A stretch of 64,000 nucleotides of DNA, taken from the NCBI RefSeq assembly GCF_000620305.1, contig NZ_KK211100.1, positions 985,275-1,049,274 of the forward strand, given 5' to 3'. This document shows, piece after piece, positions 37,459-45,742 of the stretch; position 1 is the stretch's first letter; the number at the start of each line of letters is the position of its first letter. The stretch comes from Desulfitibacter alkalitolerans DSM 16504. Its GTDB lineage: Bacteria > Bacillota > DSM-16504 > Desulfitibacterales > Desulfitibacteraceae. The position numbers and the translations under genes were made by a program. The notes under the pieces were generated by a model that saw only the letters and a list, made by a program, of their open reading frames with translations, searched no databases and was not told where the DNA came from.

Positions 37459-38071
37459 GCTTTTCATCTCCTTTCATAAAGAGTTTTAAAAAATCATCAA
37501 AATATCTGATGATTGTAAAGCCAAGTGGTGTAATTGTGAAGGTCTGCCATAGGAAACCACCTATTATATGAAGGACAATTTCCTCTTTAACCAAGAAATA
37601 TATTAGTATAGTTAACAACCCAATTATTATACCTAACCTGTGGGCACCCTTTTTTAATTCTTTTTTGTGGGTTTCAGACAGGGGTTTTTCTTTTACCTCT
37701 GCAGGTGCGTATCTTACAATAAATATAATTGAAGTTATATATCCGCCTGCAATTAATATAAGAGAGGGTTTAAGAAGGCTTGTACTAATATAAGCCAGGA
37801 CCATGAAAATAATGATAGTAGCTATTGTACACCTTCCCATTGAGCTGCAGTGAGCACCTCCGGTATAGACCCTGGTTGCCAATGCAGTTAACGAAATAAT
37901 TAATGCCGGCACTAGAAGGTCAAATAGATAGCCAAACAAAACTATTCCAAACAAACCCAACAAGGTAGACACAAGGGTTTCCATACCATAAGCTATAACC
38001 TCTCTTCTTTCATCTGAAAGGTTAAGTTCATTTTGAATAAAGCAGCTGACCTTTTTTATATATCCTGACAC
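37445..38071 (-). CDS. agrB: AgrB-like accessory gene regulator peptidase
   Basis: A 208-aa integral membrane cysteine endopeptidase. The catalytic pair is visible in YTGGAHCSSMGRC (His74 and Cys81, the canonical seven-residue spacing), flanked by several helices; a positively charged loop KPLSETHKKELKKGAHR lies near 135-150. AgrB processes and exports the AgrD peptide for quorum sensing. GTG at 38071 follows GAGGTAAATC. The order agrB-agrD is standard; the receptor is presumably the histidine kinase further downstream. Confidence 0.94.
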   Translation of the reverse strand: MSGYIKKVSCFIQNELNLSDERREVIAYGMETLVSTLLGLFGIVLFGYLFDLLVPALIISLTALATRVYTGGAHCSSMGRCTIATIIIFMVLAYISTSLLKPSLILIAGGYITSIIFIVRYAPAEVKEKPLSETHKKELKKGAHRLGIIIGLLTILIYFLVKEEIVLHIIGGFLWQTFTITPLGFTIIRYFDDFLKLFMKGDEKHEKT

Positions 38072-38143
38072 TAGATTTACCTCGCTAGTTTTTACTCAAT
38101 TATATATTTCTACAATTATCCAATTATTCCTGCAAAACAATCT

Positions 38144-39469
38144 CTAAACTTGTATATTTTTCCACCTTCCCAGTTTAAATCTCCAAAGTGCCAGCACGGC
38201 TATGACAATCCATTGAAAAACTGTGATCCACCATACAGCATCCAGTCCCAAATCATAAATACGCAGTGCAGCATAAAATAGGGGAATACGAATAAACCAG
38301 TTCCCTATTATGGATAAATAGAAGGGGAACCTGGTATCTCCTGCTCCGCGCAAAGCCCCGGCCATAATCATTTCAATTGCGATGGCAGTTTGGGCAAAGG
38401 CAGCAATCTTAACAACTGCTGACGCAAGGGGAATTATACTTTCATCTGTGGTAAAGATGCGAACTAGAGGCTCGCTGAAAAAGAAAAAAACACAGGCAGC
38501 AGCAGTCATGGTTGCCACGGCAAGATACATTGTTTTAAATGCCAGCCTATGGGCCCTGCCCGGATCCTTGGAACCAAGACTCTGACCCACAAGGGCAGCG
38601 GCAACAATAGCAAAGCCATATCCGGGCATGAAGGAAATGGATTCAATGGATATTCCTACTTGATGTGCAGCATAGGGTACTGAACCCAATCCAATAATTA
38701 AATATACACCTGTAATCTGGCTTCCTGCCCTGACTAGCTCTTCTCCACCGGCAGGCAATGTGAGCTTAATAATCCTTTTAAAATCTATCCACCGTATTGG
38801 AAATAGATGTTTTCTGGTGATCTTTATTGGTATTCTACCACTAGTCAATACAAACAAAATAATAATACAGGAGATAGTAAAGCTAACTAATGTACCAATT
38901 GCAGCACCCTTGACACCCAGGGCTGGAAATCCCAGCTTGCCAAATATTAAAACATAATTTAAGACGATATTTATGGTGTTGCCTATCATGGCAACCTTTA
39001 AAGGAATTTTTGTATATCCTGCACTGCGGCAGGCTGATTCTCCAATAAGCAGCACCAATAAAAAGACACTGGATAGAGATAAAATACGTAAATATTCTAC
39101 TCCAAGGGTATGAACAACCTCATTGGGAGCAAAGATGTTAAATATAGCAGGAGCAAGGAACCAGGTAAATACCCCTATTATTACTCCCAAAAGTGCTGCC
39201 AGGGATAGGGCTTGTCCAGAGATTCTGCTTGCTTCTTGAAAGTTTTGGGCACCAATTGCCCGTGCAATTATTGCCCCTGCTCCAATTCCAACTGCTGCAA
39301 ATAAAAAAATAGTAGTATAGATGAATTGACCCCCTAACCCTACTGCCGTTAGAGAATCAGCACCTAGTCTTCCTACCATTGCAATGTCAACAAGACCAAC
39401 CATCATATGTAATATCATTTCAAATATCGCCGGAAGGGCAAGTTTCATTATGAATCTTACTTCATGCAT
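38144..39469 (-). CDS. MATE family multidrug/cation efflux transporter
   Basis: A 441-aa, 12-helix membrane protein in two homologous halves. The N-terminal LALPAIFEMILHMMVGLVDI and MVGRLGADSLTAVGLGGQ, the SACRSAGYTKIPLK loop, and the second-half AAALVGQSLGSKDP and GALRGAGDTRFPF are typical MATE blocks. Such proteins export cationic compounds in exchange for Na+ or H+; no substrate can be deduced. It follows whiA by 22 nt on the same strand. Confidence 0.93.
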   Translation of the reverse strand: MHEVRFIMKLALPAIFEMILHMMVGLVDIAMVGRLGADSLTAVGLGGQFIYTTIFLFAAVGIGAGAIIARAIGAQNFQEASRISGQALSLAALLGVIIGVFTWFLAPAIFNIFAPNEVVHTLGVEYLRILSLSSVFLLVLLIGESACRSAGYTKIPLKVAMIGNTINIVLNYVLIFGKLGFPALGVKGAAIGTLVSFTISCIIILFVLTSGRIPIKITRKHLFPIRWIDFKRIIKLTLPAGGEELVRAGSQITGVYLIIGLGSVPYAAHQVGISIESISFMPGYGFAIVAAALVGQSLGSKDPGRAHRLAFKTMYLAVATMTAAACVFFFFSEPLVRIFTTDESIIPLASAVVKIAAFAQTAIAIEMIMAGALRGAGDTRFPFYLSIIGNWFIRIPLFYAALRIYDLGLDAVWWITVFQWIVIAVLALWRFKLGRWKNIQV

Positions 39470-39491
39470 CTTTAGTCCTCACTTTAAAGCT

Positions 39492-40445
39492 TTACTTTCT
39501 ATGTTTTTTTCCGGAAACCTTATCGGCCATCTTTTGTAATCTCCTCATCCTGTGATTTACACCTGATTTGCTTATCACAGGGTTCATGAGCTCCCCAAGC
39601 TCCTTTAAGCTCAGGTCGGGATTTTCTAGTCTTAGTCGGGCAATCTTTTCAAGGCCGACAGGAAGCTTTTCAAGCCCAGGGTTTTTTTCTAAAAGTCTTA
39701 TAGCCTCCACCTGCTTAATGGCAGCATCAACGGTTTTATTAAGATTAGCCGTTTCACAATTTACAATTCTATTTACCCTGTTTCTCACCTCTTTTTTTAC
39801 CCGTACACCCTCAAAGGATAAAAGGGCAGCATGGGCTCCAATAATATTTAAGAAGTCCACTATTTGTTCACTTTCCTTTAAATATATCATATACTTATTC
39901 CGTTTCATAAGGCTTTTTGGATTAAGACCAAAGTTTCGCATTAACTCACATATTATTTTGTAATGGGTTGGATCCTTAACAACAATCTCCAGATGATATG
40001 TCTTTTGCTCAGGGTTGCTTACTGATCCGCTGCCTAAAAATACTCCCCGTAAATATGATCTGTGACAGCACCTTTTCTTGAAAATATCTGAATCCCACTT
40101 AATCTCATATCCCTTTGGTGTTAATTCTATGCCCAGGGTTTTAAAAGCTTTTTTTGTTCCTATCTGAGGCAGGAGCCTAACCACATAAAGAGTGCTCTTT
40201 TTCAATCTGGCTCTTCTTTTAACAGATACCTCATGTTGGAGATTAAACAGGTTCTTGGCCAGCCTATATGCCCTTCTGGCAATTGCCGGATTTTCCGTTT
40301 CCAATGTCAATGATAAGTGATAATCAGCATCAATATGAACGTTTCCAGACATCATAATCAAGCTTTTTAGCTCAGCAAGCTGGCAGCATTTTTCGCCATC
40401 ATCTATACGTGCCATTTCATCTTTGACCTGTTTTGTAAAAGACAT
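39492..40445 (-). CDS. whiA: WhiA-type DNA-binding regulator
   Basis: A 317-aa protein with the WhiA layout: N-terminal SFTKQVKDEMARI, a central LAGLIDADG-like fold (YLRGVFLGSGSVSNPEQ is the degenerate motif), and a C-terminal helix-turn-helix (LSLKELGELMNPVISKSGVN). It binds DNA and affects cell division and envelope metabolism in Firmicutes. It belongs to the conserved rapZ-yvcK-whiA unit seen in most Firmicutes. The ATG follows AGGGGGAG. Confidence 0.96.
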   Translation of the reverse strand: MSFTKQVKDEMARIDDGEKCCQLAELKSLIMMSGNVHIDADYHLSLTLETENPAIARRAYRLAKNLFNLQHEVSVKRRARLKKSTLYVVRLLPQIGTKKAFKTLGIELTPKGYEIKWDSDIFKKRCCHRSYLRGVFLGSGSVSNPEQKTYHLEIVVKDPTHYKIICELMRNFGLNPKSLMKRNKYMIYLKESEQIVDFLNIIGAHAALLSFEGVRVKKEVRNRVNRIVNCETANLNKTVDAAIKQVEAIRLLEKNPGLEKLPVGLEKIARLRLENPDLSLKELGELMNPVISKSGVNHRMRRLQKMADKVSGKKHRK

Positions 40446-40484
40446 CCCTACTCCCCCTAGACATTGCTATAGCCCCTGCAAAAG

Positions 40485-41840
40485 TCAACCAATCAAATCC
40501 TTATACCTTTCGCCAAAAAGCAGATCTAAAATCTTTAGCCTTTCCGTAGCTGGTATATCCTTGAGGATTTCCTTCATGATGACCCTTGCCAGCTTATCTG
40601 AATCATGCCTTACTAAATCCGAAAGATTTACAAGGTCAGCCTTATGTATTTTTACACCCAGCTGCCTAAAAACTCTTTCGTCTAATATTACCGGATAGGC
40701 CCCCTTTAATCTATACCTCTCTGCGTGGCTTTTGGGAATACTGCCTGTATTTACTATTACCTTATCAATTCTTAGCTGTGGGACATTAGCCTTTATTGCT
40801 TTTACATGCTCAGCTGCTGTAAAATAATCTGTTTCCCCTGGCTGTGTCATTACATTACATACATAATACACCTGGGAGCTGCTTTTACTTACAGCATCTG
40901 CAATCCCTTTGATTAATAGATTGGGAATTATGCTGGTATAGAGGCTCCCCGGCCCTATAATAACAGCGTCTGCCTCTTGAATAGCCTTTAGGGTCTCCCC
41001 AACAGGCTCACAATCCTCCGGGACAAGCTGAATTCGTACAATTTTACCTGGATGCTTGACTATTTCTGTTTCACCTAGAACATCCGAACCATCATCCATT
41101 TGGGCCTTTAAAATAACATTACTTAATGTAGACGGTAGGACAGTACCTCTCACTGCCAAAACCTTACTTAATTCTTGAAGTGACTTGTTCATATCACCAG
41201 TAAGATCTGTCATGGCTGCCAGGAGCAGGTTGCCCAGGTTACGTCCTTCTAAACCCTTCCCCCTGGAAAAACGATAGTTGAACAAATCCTCCAGAAGGCT
41301 GTCACCGTCTGCCAGGGCCATCAGGTTGTTTCTTAGGTCCCCTGGCGGTAATATGCCAAGCTCTCCCCTTAGCTTTCCAGAGCAGCCCCCATCATCTGTT
41401 ACAGTAACAATGGCTGTAATGTTGCTTGTATAGTGTTTTAAGCCCCTGAGCAGGACTGACAATCCAGTTCCCCCACCAATGACTACTATCTTGGGCCCTC
41501 TTTTTAACTGCCTTTTTTCATAGATTACCTCTACCAGACGAGTCTCGTTATATGGAATAATAACATTTAATATGGACTTGGCACCCTTTTTAAGTGAAAA
41601 GGAGATCATAAATAAGCCAAGTATAATAAAGAATACACCTGCAATCATAACTGAACTGTAGGAAATATATTGTTCTTCCAAGAACCTGCCAATGAAGAAT
41701 AAAAAGGTCCACCATTTTGCTTCAAGTATTAAGGCCAGGCCCCATGAGGATAATATCACTCCAATCAAGGCAAGAAGCAGCCAACGCTTGACCCTTAAGC
41801 CAGGATATAACCATTTAAAATTTGTTTTAAACCAACCCAT
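40485..41840 (-). CDS. yvcK: YvcK/GlmR family protein with N-terminal membrane segment
   Basis: A 451-aa protein. Residues about 1-125 hold two membrane helices (WLLLALIGVILSSWGLALIL and a second near 48-64); from about 117 the CofD-like fold begins with KIVVIGGGTGLSVLLRGLK, followed by TDDGGCSGKLRGELGILPPG, NLLLAAM and AVIIGPGSLYTSI. YvcK binds UDP-GlcNAc and tunes carbon flow into the cell wall in Bacillus, where it lacks the membrane part; the extra N-terminus is common in Clostridia. The start shares its A with the rapZ stop (TAATG). Confidence 0.94.
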   Translation of the reverse strand: MGWFKTNFKWLYPGLRVKRWLLLALIGVILSSWGLALILEAKWWTFLFFIGRFLEEQYISYSSVMIAGVFFIILGLFMISFSLKKGAKSILNVIIPYNETRLVEVIYEKRQLKRGPKIVVIGGGTGLSVLLRGLKHYTSNITAIVTVTDDGGCSGKLRGELGILPPGDLRNNLMALADGDSLLEDLFNYRFSRGKGLEGRNLGNLLLAAMTDLTGDMNKSLQELSKVLAVRGTVLPSTLSNVILKAQMDDGSDVLGETEIVKHPGKIVRIQLVPEDCEPVGETLKAIQEADAVIIGPGSLYTSIIPNLLIKGIADAVSKSSSQVYYVCNVMTQPGETDYFTAAEHVKAIKANVPQLRIDKVIVNTGSIPKSHAERYRLKGAYPVILDERVFRQLGVKIHKADLVNLSDLVRHDSDKLARVIMKEILKDIPATERLKILDLLFGERYKDLIG

Positions 41841-42712
41841 TAAATACCTCCTGAACCCTTATCAAGATCTCTATGTTTAGTGATTACCCTGCAATCAAAA
41901 TCATTAAAGCATAATGAAAGGTGATTAGCAATTGCCACTGATCTATGCCTGCCTCCAGTACAGCCAATGGCTATAACCAGCTGACTTTTTCCTTCTTTTT
42001 TATAATGAGGTATAAGAAAATGAAGAAGACTGCAGTATTTTTGCAGAAATTCCTGGGTCACTTCATTTTTTATTACATATTCCTTTACCTTCTCATCATG
42101 TCCGGATAAGGGGCGCAATCCCATGTCATAATGAGGGTTTGGGATAAATCTAACATCAACTACAAGGTCGGCATCCATTGGTATGCCATATTTAAAACCG
42201 AAGGACATTACCGTTACCGGCAGCTTATCCATTTCACCACTAAATATATTAGATATCTGCCCCTTTAACTGGTTTGTGGACATATCAGAGGTGTCCAAAA
42301 TAATCTCTGCTCTGCTCTTAAGATGGGCAAGTATTTTTCGTTCTTGAATAATACCCTCCATTATGTCTACAGGTGATAAGGGATGTGCTCTCCTGGTTTC
42401 CTTAAATCTCCTTATTAATACTTCATTGGAAGCGTCAAGAAAAAGGGTTCTGTATTTTAGACCCCTTTTATCCAAGCAGGCCAATGCCTTATCCAGGCTG
42501 TCAAAAAACTTTCCTCCCCTGATATCCATGACTAAAGCTACCTTATCAATACTTTCAGCCTTTTCTAATTCCTCTAAAAGCTTTGGAACTAAAGATGGAG
42601 GTAGGTTGTCAATACAAAAAAAACTGAGGTCCTCCAAACAACGAATGGCTTGTGTTTTCCCAGCTCCAGATAATCCAGTAACAATTATTAATTGCAGCTT
42701 ATCTAACTTCAT
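41840..42712 (-). CDS. rapZ: RapZ/YvcJ nucleotide-binding protein
   Basis: A 290-aa protein with Walker A GLSGAGKTQA at the N-terminus, FCIDNLPPSLVPKL next, and a C-terminal domain containing GLRPLSGHDEKVKEYV and CTGGRHRSVAIA. RapZ regulates glucosamine-6-phosphate synthesis through a small RNA in enterobacteria; in Firmicutes it is a GTPase/ATPase of less clear role. ATG at 42712 follows AGGTG; a GTG at 42721 is also possible. It is coupled to yvcK by TAATG. Confidence 0.95.
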   Translation of the reverse strand: MKLDKLQLIIVTGLSGAGKTQAIRCLEDLSFFCIDNLPPSLVPKLLEELEKAESIDKVALVMDIRGGKFFDSLDKALACLDKRGLKYRTLFLDASNEVLIRRFKETRRAHPLSPVDIMEGIIQERKILAHLKSRAEIILDTSDMSTNQLKGQISNIFSGEMDKLPVTVMSFGFKYGIPMDADLVVDVRFIPNPHYDMGLRPLSGHDEKVKEYVIKNEVTQEFLQKYCSLLHFLIPHYKKEGKSQLVIAIGCTGGRHRSVAIANHLSLCFNDFDCRVITKHRDLDKGSGGI

Positions 42713-42721
42713 TTTTTTCAC

Positions 42722-43459
42722 CTAATTTAAAAGATTTTTGATCTGCCCCTTGTCTATACCTGCCTTCATTGCTATTTCAAGGCCAGGCTCTAAATTACCC
42801 ACAGTTTCTGTAAAGTGGGCATCGCTATTAATAACAAATTCTACCCCCTTCAGGGCTGCAACCTTTAATTCCTCAGGTGTTTGATACAGGTGACCGCAGT
42901 TTATCTCATATGCCACATCATTTCGCGCACAAGCCCTTGCAACCTCACTAATATCAATGGGCATGCCCAGTCCGGGATGACTGATGGCAAAGGGCTTATG
43001 CTTGACACAGGCTTCGACCAGGGTCTTGGTATTGAAATTAGTCACCTGACTATTACCTACCTTTAAAAACTGCCTGGCCTGGTTTTTTAGGACCAGGTTC
43101 CAGTAATTGGCCAGTGAGTTTGCATACACAAAGGGGTGAAGACCAATTATCAGCAGGTCTAACCTTTCATAAATTTCAGGAGGCACATCAATCTCCCCTG
43201 CTTCGCCAAGAATATTTGCCTCTACTCCGCTTAAAACCTTAAAATCCTCCAGGCTTTCATTTATGTCCCTTATTTTGCGAGCTGCTTCCAGGAGTTTTTC
43301 CAAACTTTTTAATCCGCCGGCAATATTTCCAGGGCCATGGTCAGTAATTGCTATTTCCCTTAACCCTTTACTTTTTGCTGCAGCTATCATTTCATCAATG
43401 GTGGCCCTGCCATCACTATAGTTTGAGTGGGTATGGTAATCGCCAGTAAATTTCGCCAT
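42722..43459 (-). CDS. PHP-domain phosphoesterase (YcdX-like), copy 1
   Basis: A 245-aa protein of the PHP fold. Metal-ligand blocks are YHTHSNYSDGRA at residue 7, AITDHGPGNI near 38, SGVEANILG near 73, LHPFVY near 107, ISHPGLGMP, and INSDAHFTE near 210. The set of His/Asp residues for a trinuclear metal centre is complete, so it is likely an active phosphatase or nuclease. It precedes rapZ with no gap and follows a paralogue. Confidence 0.88.
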   Translation of the reverse strand: MAKFTGDYHTHSNYSDGRATIDEMIAAAKSKGLREIAITDHGPGNIAGGLKSLEKLLEAARKIRDINESLEDFKVLSGVEANILGEAGEIDVPPEIYERLDLLIIGLHPFVYANSLANYWNLVLKNQARQFLKVGNSQVTNFNTKTLVEACVKHKPFAISHPGLGMPIDISEVARACARNDVAYEINCGHLYQTPEELKVAALKGVEFVINSDAHFTETVGNLEPGLEIAMKAGIDKGQIKNLLN

Positions 43460-43535
43460 CTAGTTACTCCCTTTCATGTTTTTTATGACCTTGCTCATGG
43501 TTCAAAGTTGCAAGTCTTGTGCTGCAGGATACAGG

Positions 43536-44252
43536 TTACTTCCTGCCTCTTGAATGCAAATACAAGTGAATCTCATGAACTGATCTGTTGATAATCTGGT
43601 TCTCCCCCAGTCCCACCTTTGACACAAGCTCAACTGCTGATGTAAAATCACCTACCTGCTCAGCCCAATGGGCATCACTACCAACAGCTACCTTTATCCC
43701 ATGCTCTGCTGCTTTTTCAGCAATAGCCAGGCAGTTGCAGTAGCTGCCTGCCCGGGAGGTGCCTAAAGAGCTGTTGTTAATTTCTAAAAGCATTCCACTT
43801 TCCTTGCAGGCCAGAACTATTTCAGTGGGATCAACCTTAAATTCAGGATTTCCGGGATGAACTATCATATCTATTAACGGATTATTAATGGCATTTATCA
43901 TGGCCCTGGTATTTTCAACAACTGTGCCAGAAGGAGAGCAGTAGGTATGAAAGCCGGCAAGAACAATATCCAGCTTATTTGCAACCTCTTCTGGAATGTC
44001 AATATTGCCTTGCTTATCTATAATATTAGCCTCTACACCTTTTAATATTTCCACACCTAGATAGTTTTTTGGCAAAACCCTAATATTATAAAAATAATAC
44101 AAATGAGGTGCACCTGGCATTTTGGGGCCATGATCAGTTATTGCAATTAGCTTTAATCCCTTTTTTGCAGCAGCCTGGACATTATCAGCAATGGTACTAT
44201 AAGCGTGGCCGCTTGCTACAGAATGGACATGCAGGTCAGCTTCAAATTTCAC
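43536..44252 (-). CDS. PHP-domain phosphoesterase, copy 2
   Basis: A 238-aa paralogue of the adjacent gene, with LHVHSVASGHAYS at the N-terminus, AITDHGPKMPGAPHLYYF, KGVEANIID, VLAGFHTYCSP, IVHPGNPE and VGSDAHWAEQ. All metal-ligand blocks are kept; sequence identity to copy 1 is only moderate, so the pair is an old duplication. GTG at 44252 follows AAGAGGTGG. The substrate is unknown. Confidence 0.87.
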   Translation of the reverse strand: MKFEADLHVHSVASGHAYSTIADNVQAAAKKGLKLIAITDHGPKMPGAPHLYYFYNIRVLPKNYLGVEILKGVEANIIDKQGNIDIPEEVANKLDIVLAGFHTYCSPSGTVVENTRAMINAINNPLIDMIVHPGNPEFKVDPTEIVLACKESGMLLEINNSSLGTSRAGSYCNCLAIAEKAAEHGIKVAVGSDAHWAEQVGDFTSAVELVSKVGLGENQIINRSVHEIHLYLHSRGRK

Positions 44253-44356
44253 TTAAAACCACCTCTTATCATAACTTATTAACACAACCTCATATTTATC
44301 TTTATTTATTTGAATTGCTTTAGAGAGGTGAGTATGCAAAGCATAGCTGATGGGCA

Positions 44357-45145
44357 CTAGACAAGAACCAGCTTTTCTATAGCTTCAGCAACTCCATCAT
44401 CATTATTGTTTTTTGTCACATAATCAGCATGTGCTTTTACATGGTCATCAGCATTTGCCATGACCACAGCATAGCCTGCATATTTAAACATTTCTATGTC
44501 ATTTTCATTATCGCCAATAGCCATAACATTTTTTCTGTCAATGGCTAACCTTTTAACAACTGCAGCTAACCCCTTACCCTTTGTAGCTTCTGGATTTAGT
44601 ATTTCCAAAAAATGAGGTTGGGAACGGGTAATATATAATCCCCTGTCGGAAAGCTGTTCTCTAATGGTATGCAAAACTTCCTCTTGACCCATGGCTAACA
44701 GCTTTATAGGTGAAAATTTTAAGAACTTCAACAGGTCATCAACCTCATGCAGAGGTACATTTACTCTACCGGCGTATTTCTTTGCCCAATAGTCACTCTT
44801 TTCCACATAGAGCTTGTCATCAAAGTACACATTAAGCTGGCAGTCAAATTCCCTACAGATTTTCACCACATGCCGGGCCTCTTCTAATGGAAGATTTTTT
44901 TCATATAGCACTTCACCATCAAAGGAGTTCTTTACCAGGGCCCCATTATAGGTGATTAAGGGTATATTTATTCCCAGCTTCTGGGCATAGGGATAGGCTG
45001 ATGCATACATCCTGCCTGTACAAAGGGTTACCTTCACTCCCCTGCTTTCCGCTGTTTTTATTGCCGCTGCCGCCCTTGGCGAGATTTCCAGGTCATTATT
45101 CAAGAGAGTACCATCCAGGTCAATTGCTATTAGTTTGAATTCCAT
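44357..45145 (-). CDS. Cof-type HAD-IIB sugar-phosphate phosphatase
   Basis: A 262-aa HAD phosphatase with motif I AIDLDGTLLNN, motif II LCTGR, motif III Lys in PEATKGKGLAAV, and motif IV AIGDNENDIEMF. The large C2B cap between motifs II and III is the Cof/YidA type, which dephosphorylates sugar phosphates or flavin-related compounds. ATG at 45145 follows TTGGAGGAAAC; the open frame extends 6 codons upstream. Confidence 0.9.
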   Translation of the reverse strand: MEFKLIAIDLDGTLLNNDLEISPRAAAAIKTAESRGVKVTLCTGRMYASAYPYAQKLGINIPLITYNGALVKNSFDGEVLYEKNLPLEEARHVVKICREFDCQLNVYFDDKLYVEKSDYWAKKYAGRVNVPLHEVDDLLKFLKFSPIKLLAMGQEEVLHTIREQLSDRGLYITRSQPHFLEILNPEATKGKGLAAVVKRLAIDRKNVMAIGDNENDIEMFKYAGYAVVMANADDHVKAHADYVTKNNNDDGVAEAIEKLVLV

Positions 45146-45284
45146 ATGTTTCCTCCAAGGCATATTTTACGTTTATCTTCTATATATCATAGAGACTTTC
45201 CTTCTAAATTATGTAAGATATTTGCCCAGGTATGCCGGACAATTTTAGCTGACCCTTAAGAGAACAGGTTTTTTGGCATATGCT

Positions 45285-45313
45285 TTGACAAGCCATGGGA
45301 AGGATTCTATAAT
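45285..45313 (+). promoter_or_regulatory. exact-consensus sigma-A promoter
   Basis: TTGACA (45285-45290), a 17-bp spacer and TATAAT (45308-45313) on the plus strand: both hexamers are exact consensus. It drives the 93-aa gene at 45369. Confidence 0.88.
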
Positions 45314-45368
45314 AAAGGCAGGAATTATGTGGTAAAATAGTTTAAATTAGAGGAAAGGGGATTTTACC

Positions 45369-45650
45369 GTGTATTATAAAAATCTATTGGAGGAAACCTT
45401 TAAGGAGCTAAATGTATCCTATTTTGAAAAGGATCTTGGCTACAGCTTTGACCAGCCTTTATCCATCACAATTGCCACACCCCAGACTCATTTTTCATTT
45501 AAAACAAAAACCTTAAGACTGGAAAGCACTGATGATTTCTTGTACATGGATTTTGATAATGAATTTTCTTTTAAGACACAGGCACCCTTTGTTAATTTTG
45601 CACCCTCCAAAGATAATTTGTTAGTTCGTTTAAGTCATACGAAGTTCTAA
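45369..45650 (+). CDS. uncharacterised 93-aa protein behind a consensus promoter
   Basis: GTG start after GGAAAGGGG with an 8-nt spacer. The protein is soluble, begins YYKNLLEETFKELNVSYF, and is rich in Phe and aromatic/acidic beta-strand-like segments (THFSFKTKTLRLES, FLYMDFDNEFSFKTQAPF). No family is recognised. It is one of very few plus-strand genes, placed between the Cof phosphatase and uvrC, and is followed at once by a low-complexity repeat. The strong promoter and good ribosome site argue that it is real and well expressed. Confidence 0.75.
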   Translation: MYYKNLLEETFKELNVSYFEKDLGYSFDQPLSITIATPQTHFSFKTKTLRLESTDDFLYMDFDNEFSFKTQAPFVNFAPSKDNLLVRLSHTKF

Positions 45651-45655
45651 AATCT

Positions 45656-45742
45656 ACTTCTGACTTCCGACGTCTGACTTCTGACTTCTGACTTCCGACT
45701 TCCGACGTCTGACTTCTGACTTCTGACTTCCGACGTCTGACT
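45656..45742. repeat. tandem TCTGACTTCCGAC-type repeat array
   Basis: About 87 nt built of CTGACTTCTGACTTC and CTGACTTCCGACGTC units in irregular tandem order between the stop of the 93-aa gene and the uvrC stop. The same unit occurs in the tpiA-gpmI gap at 28017-28045. It is not CRISPR: there are no unique spacers. Confidence 0.9.

Noticed and set aside
45656..45742. CRISPR array
   Set aside because: The repeats are contiguous 8-15 nt units without spacers and no cas genes are present.
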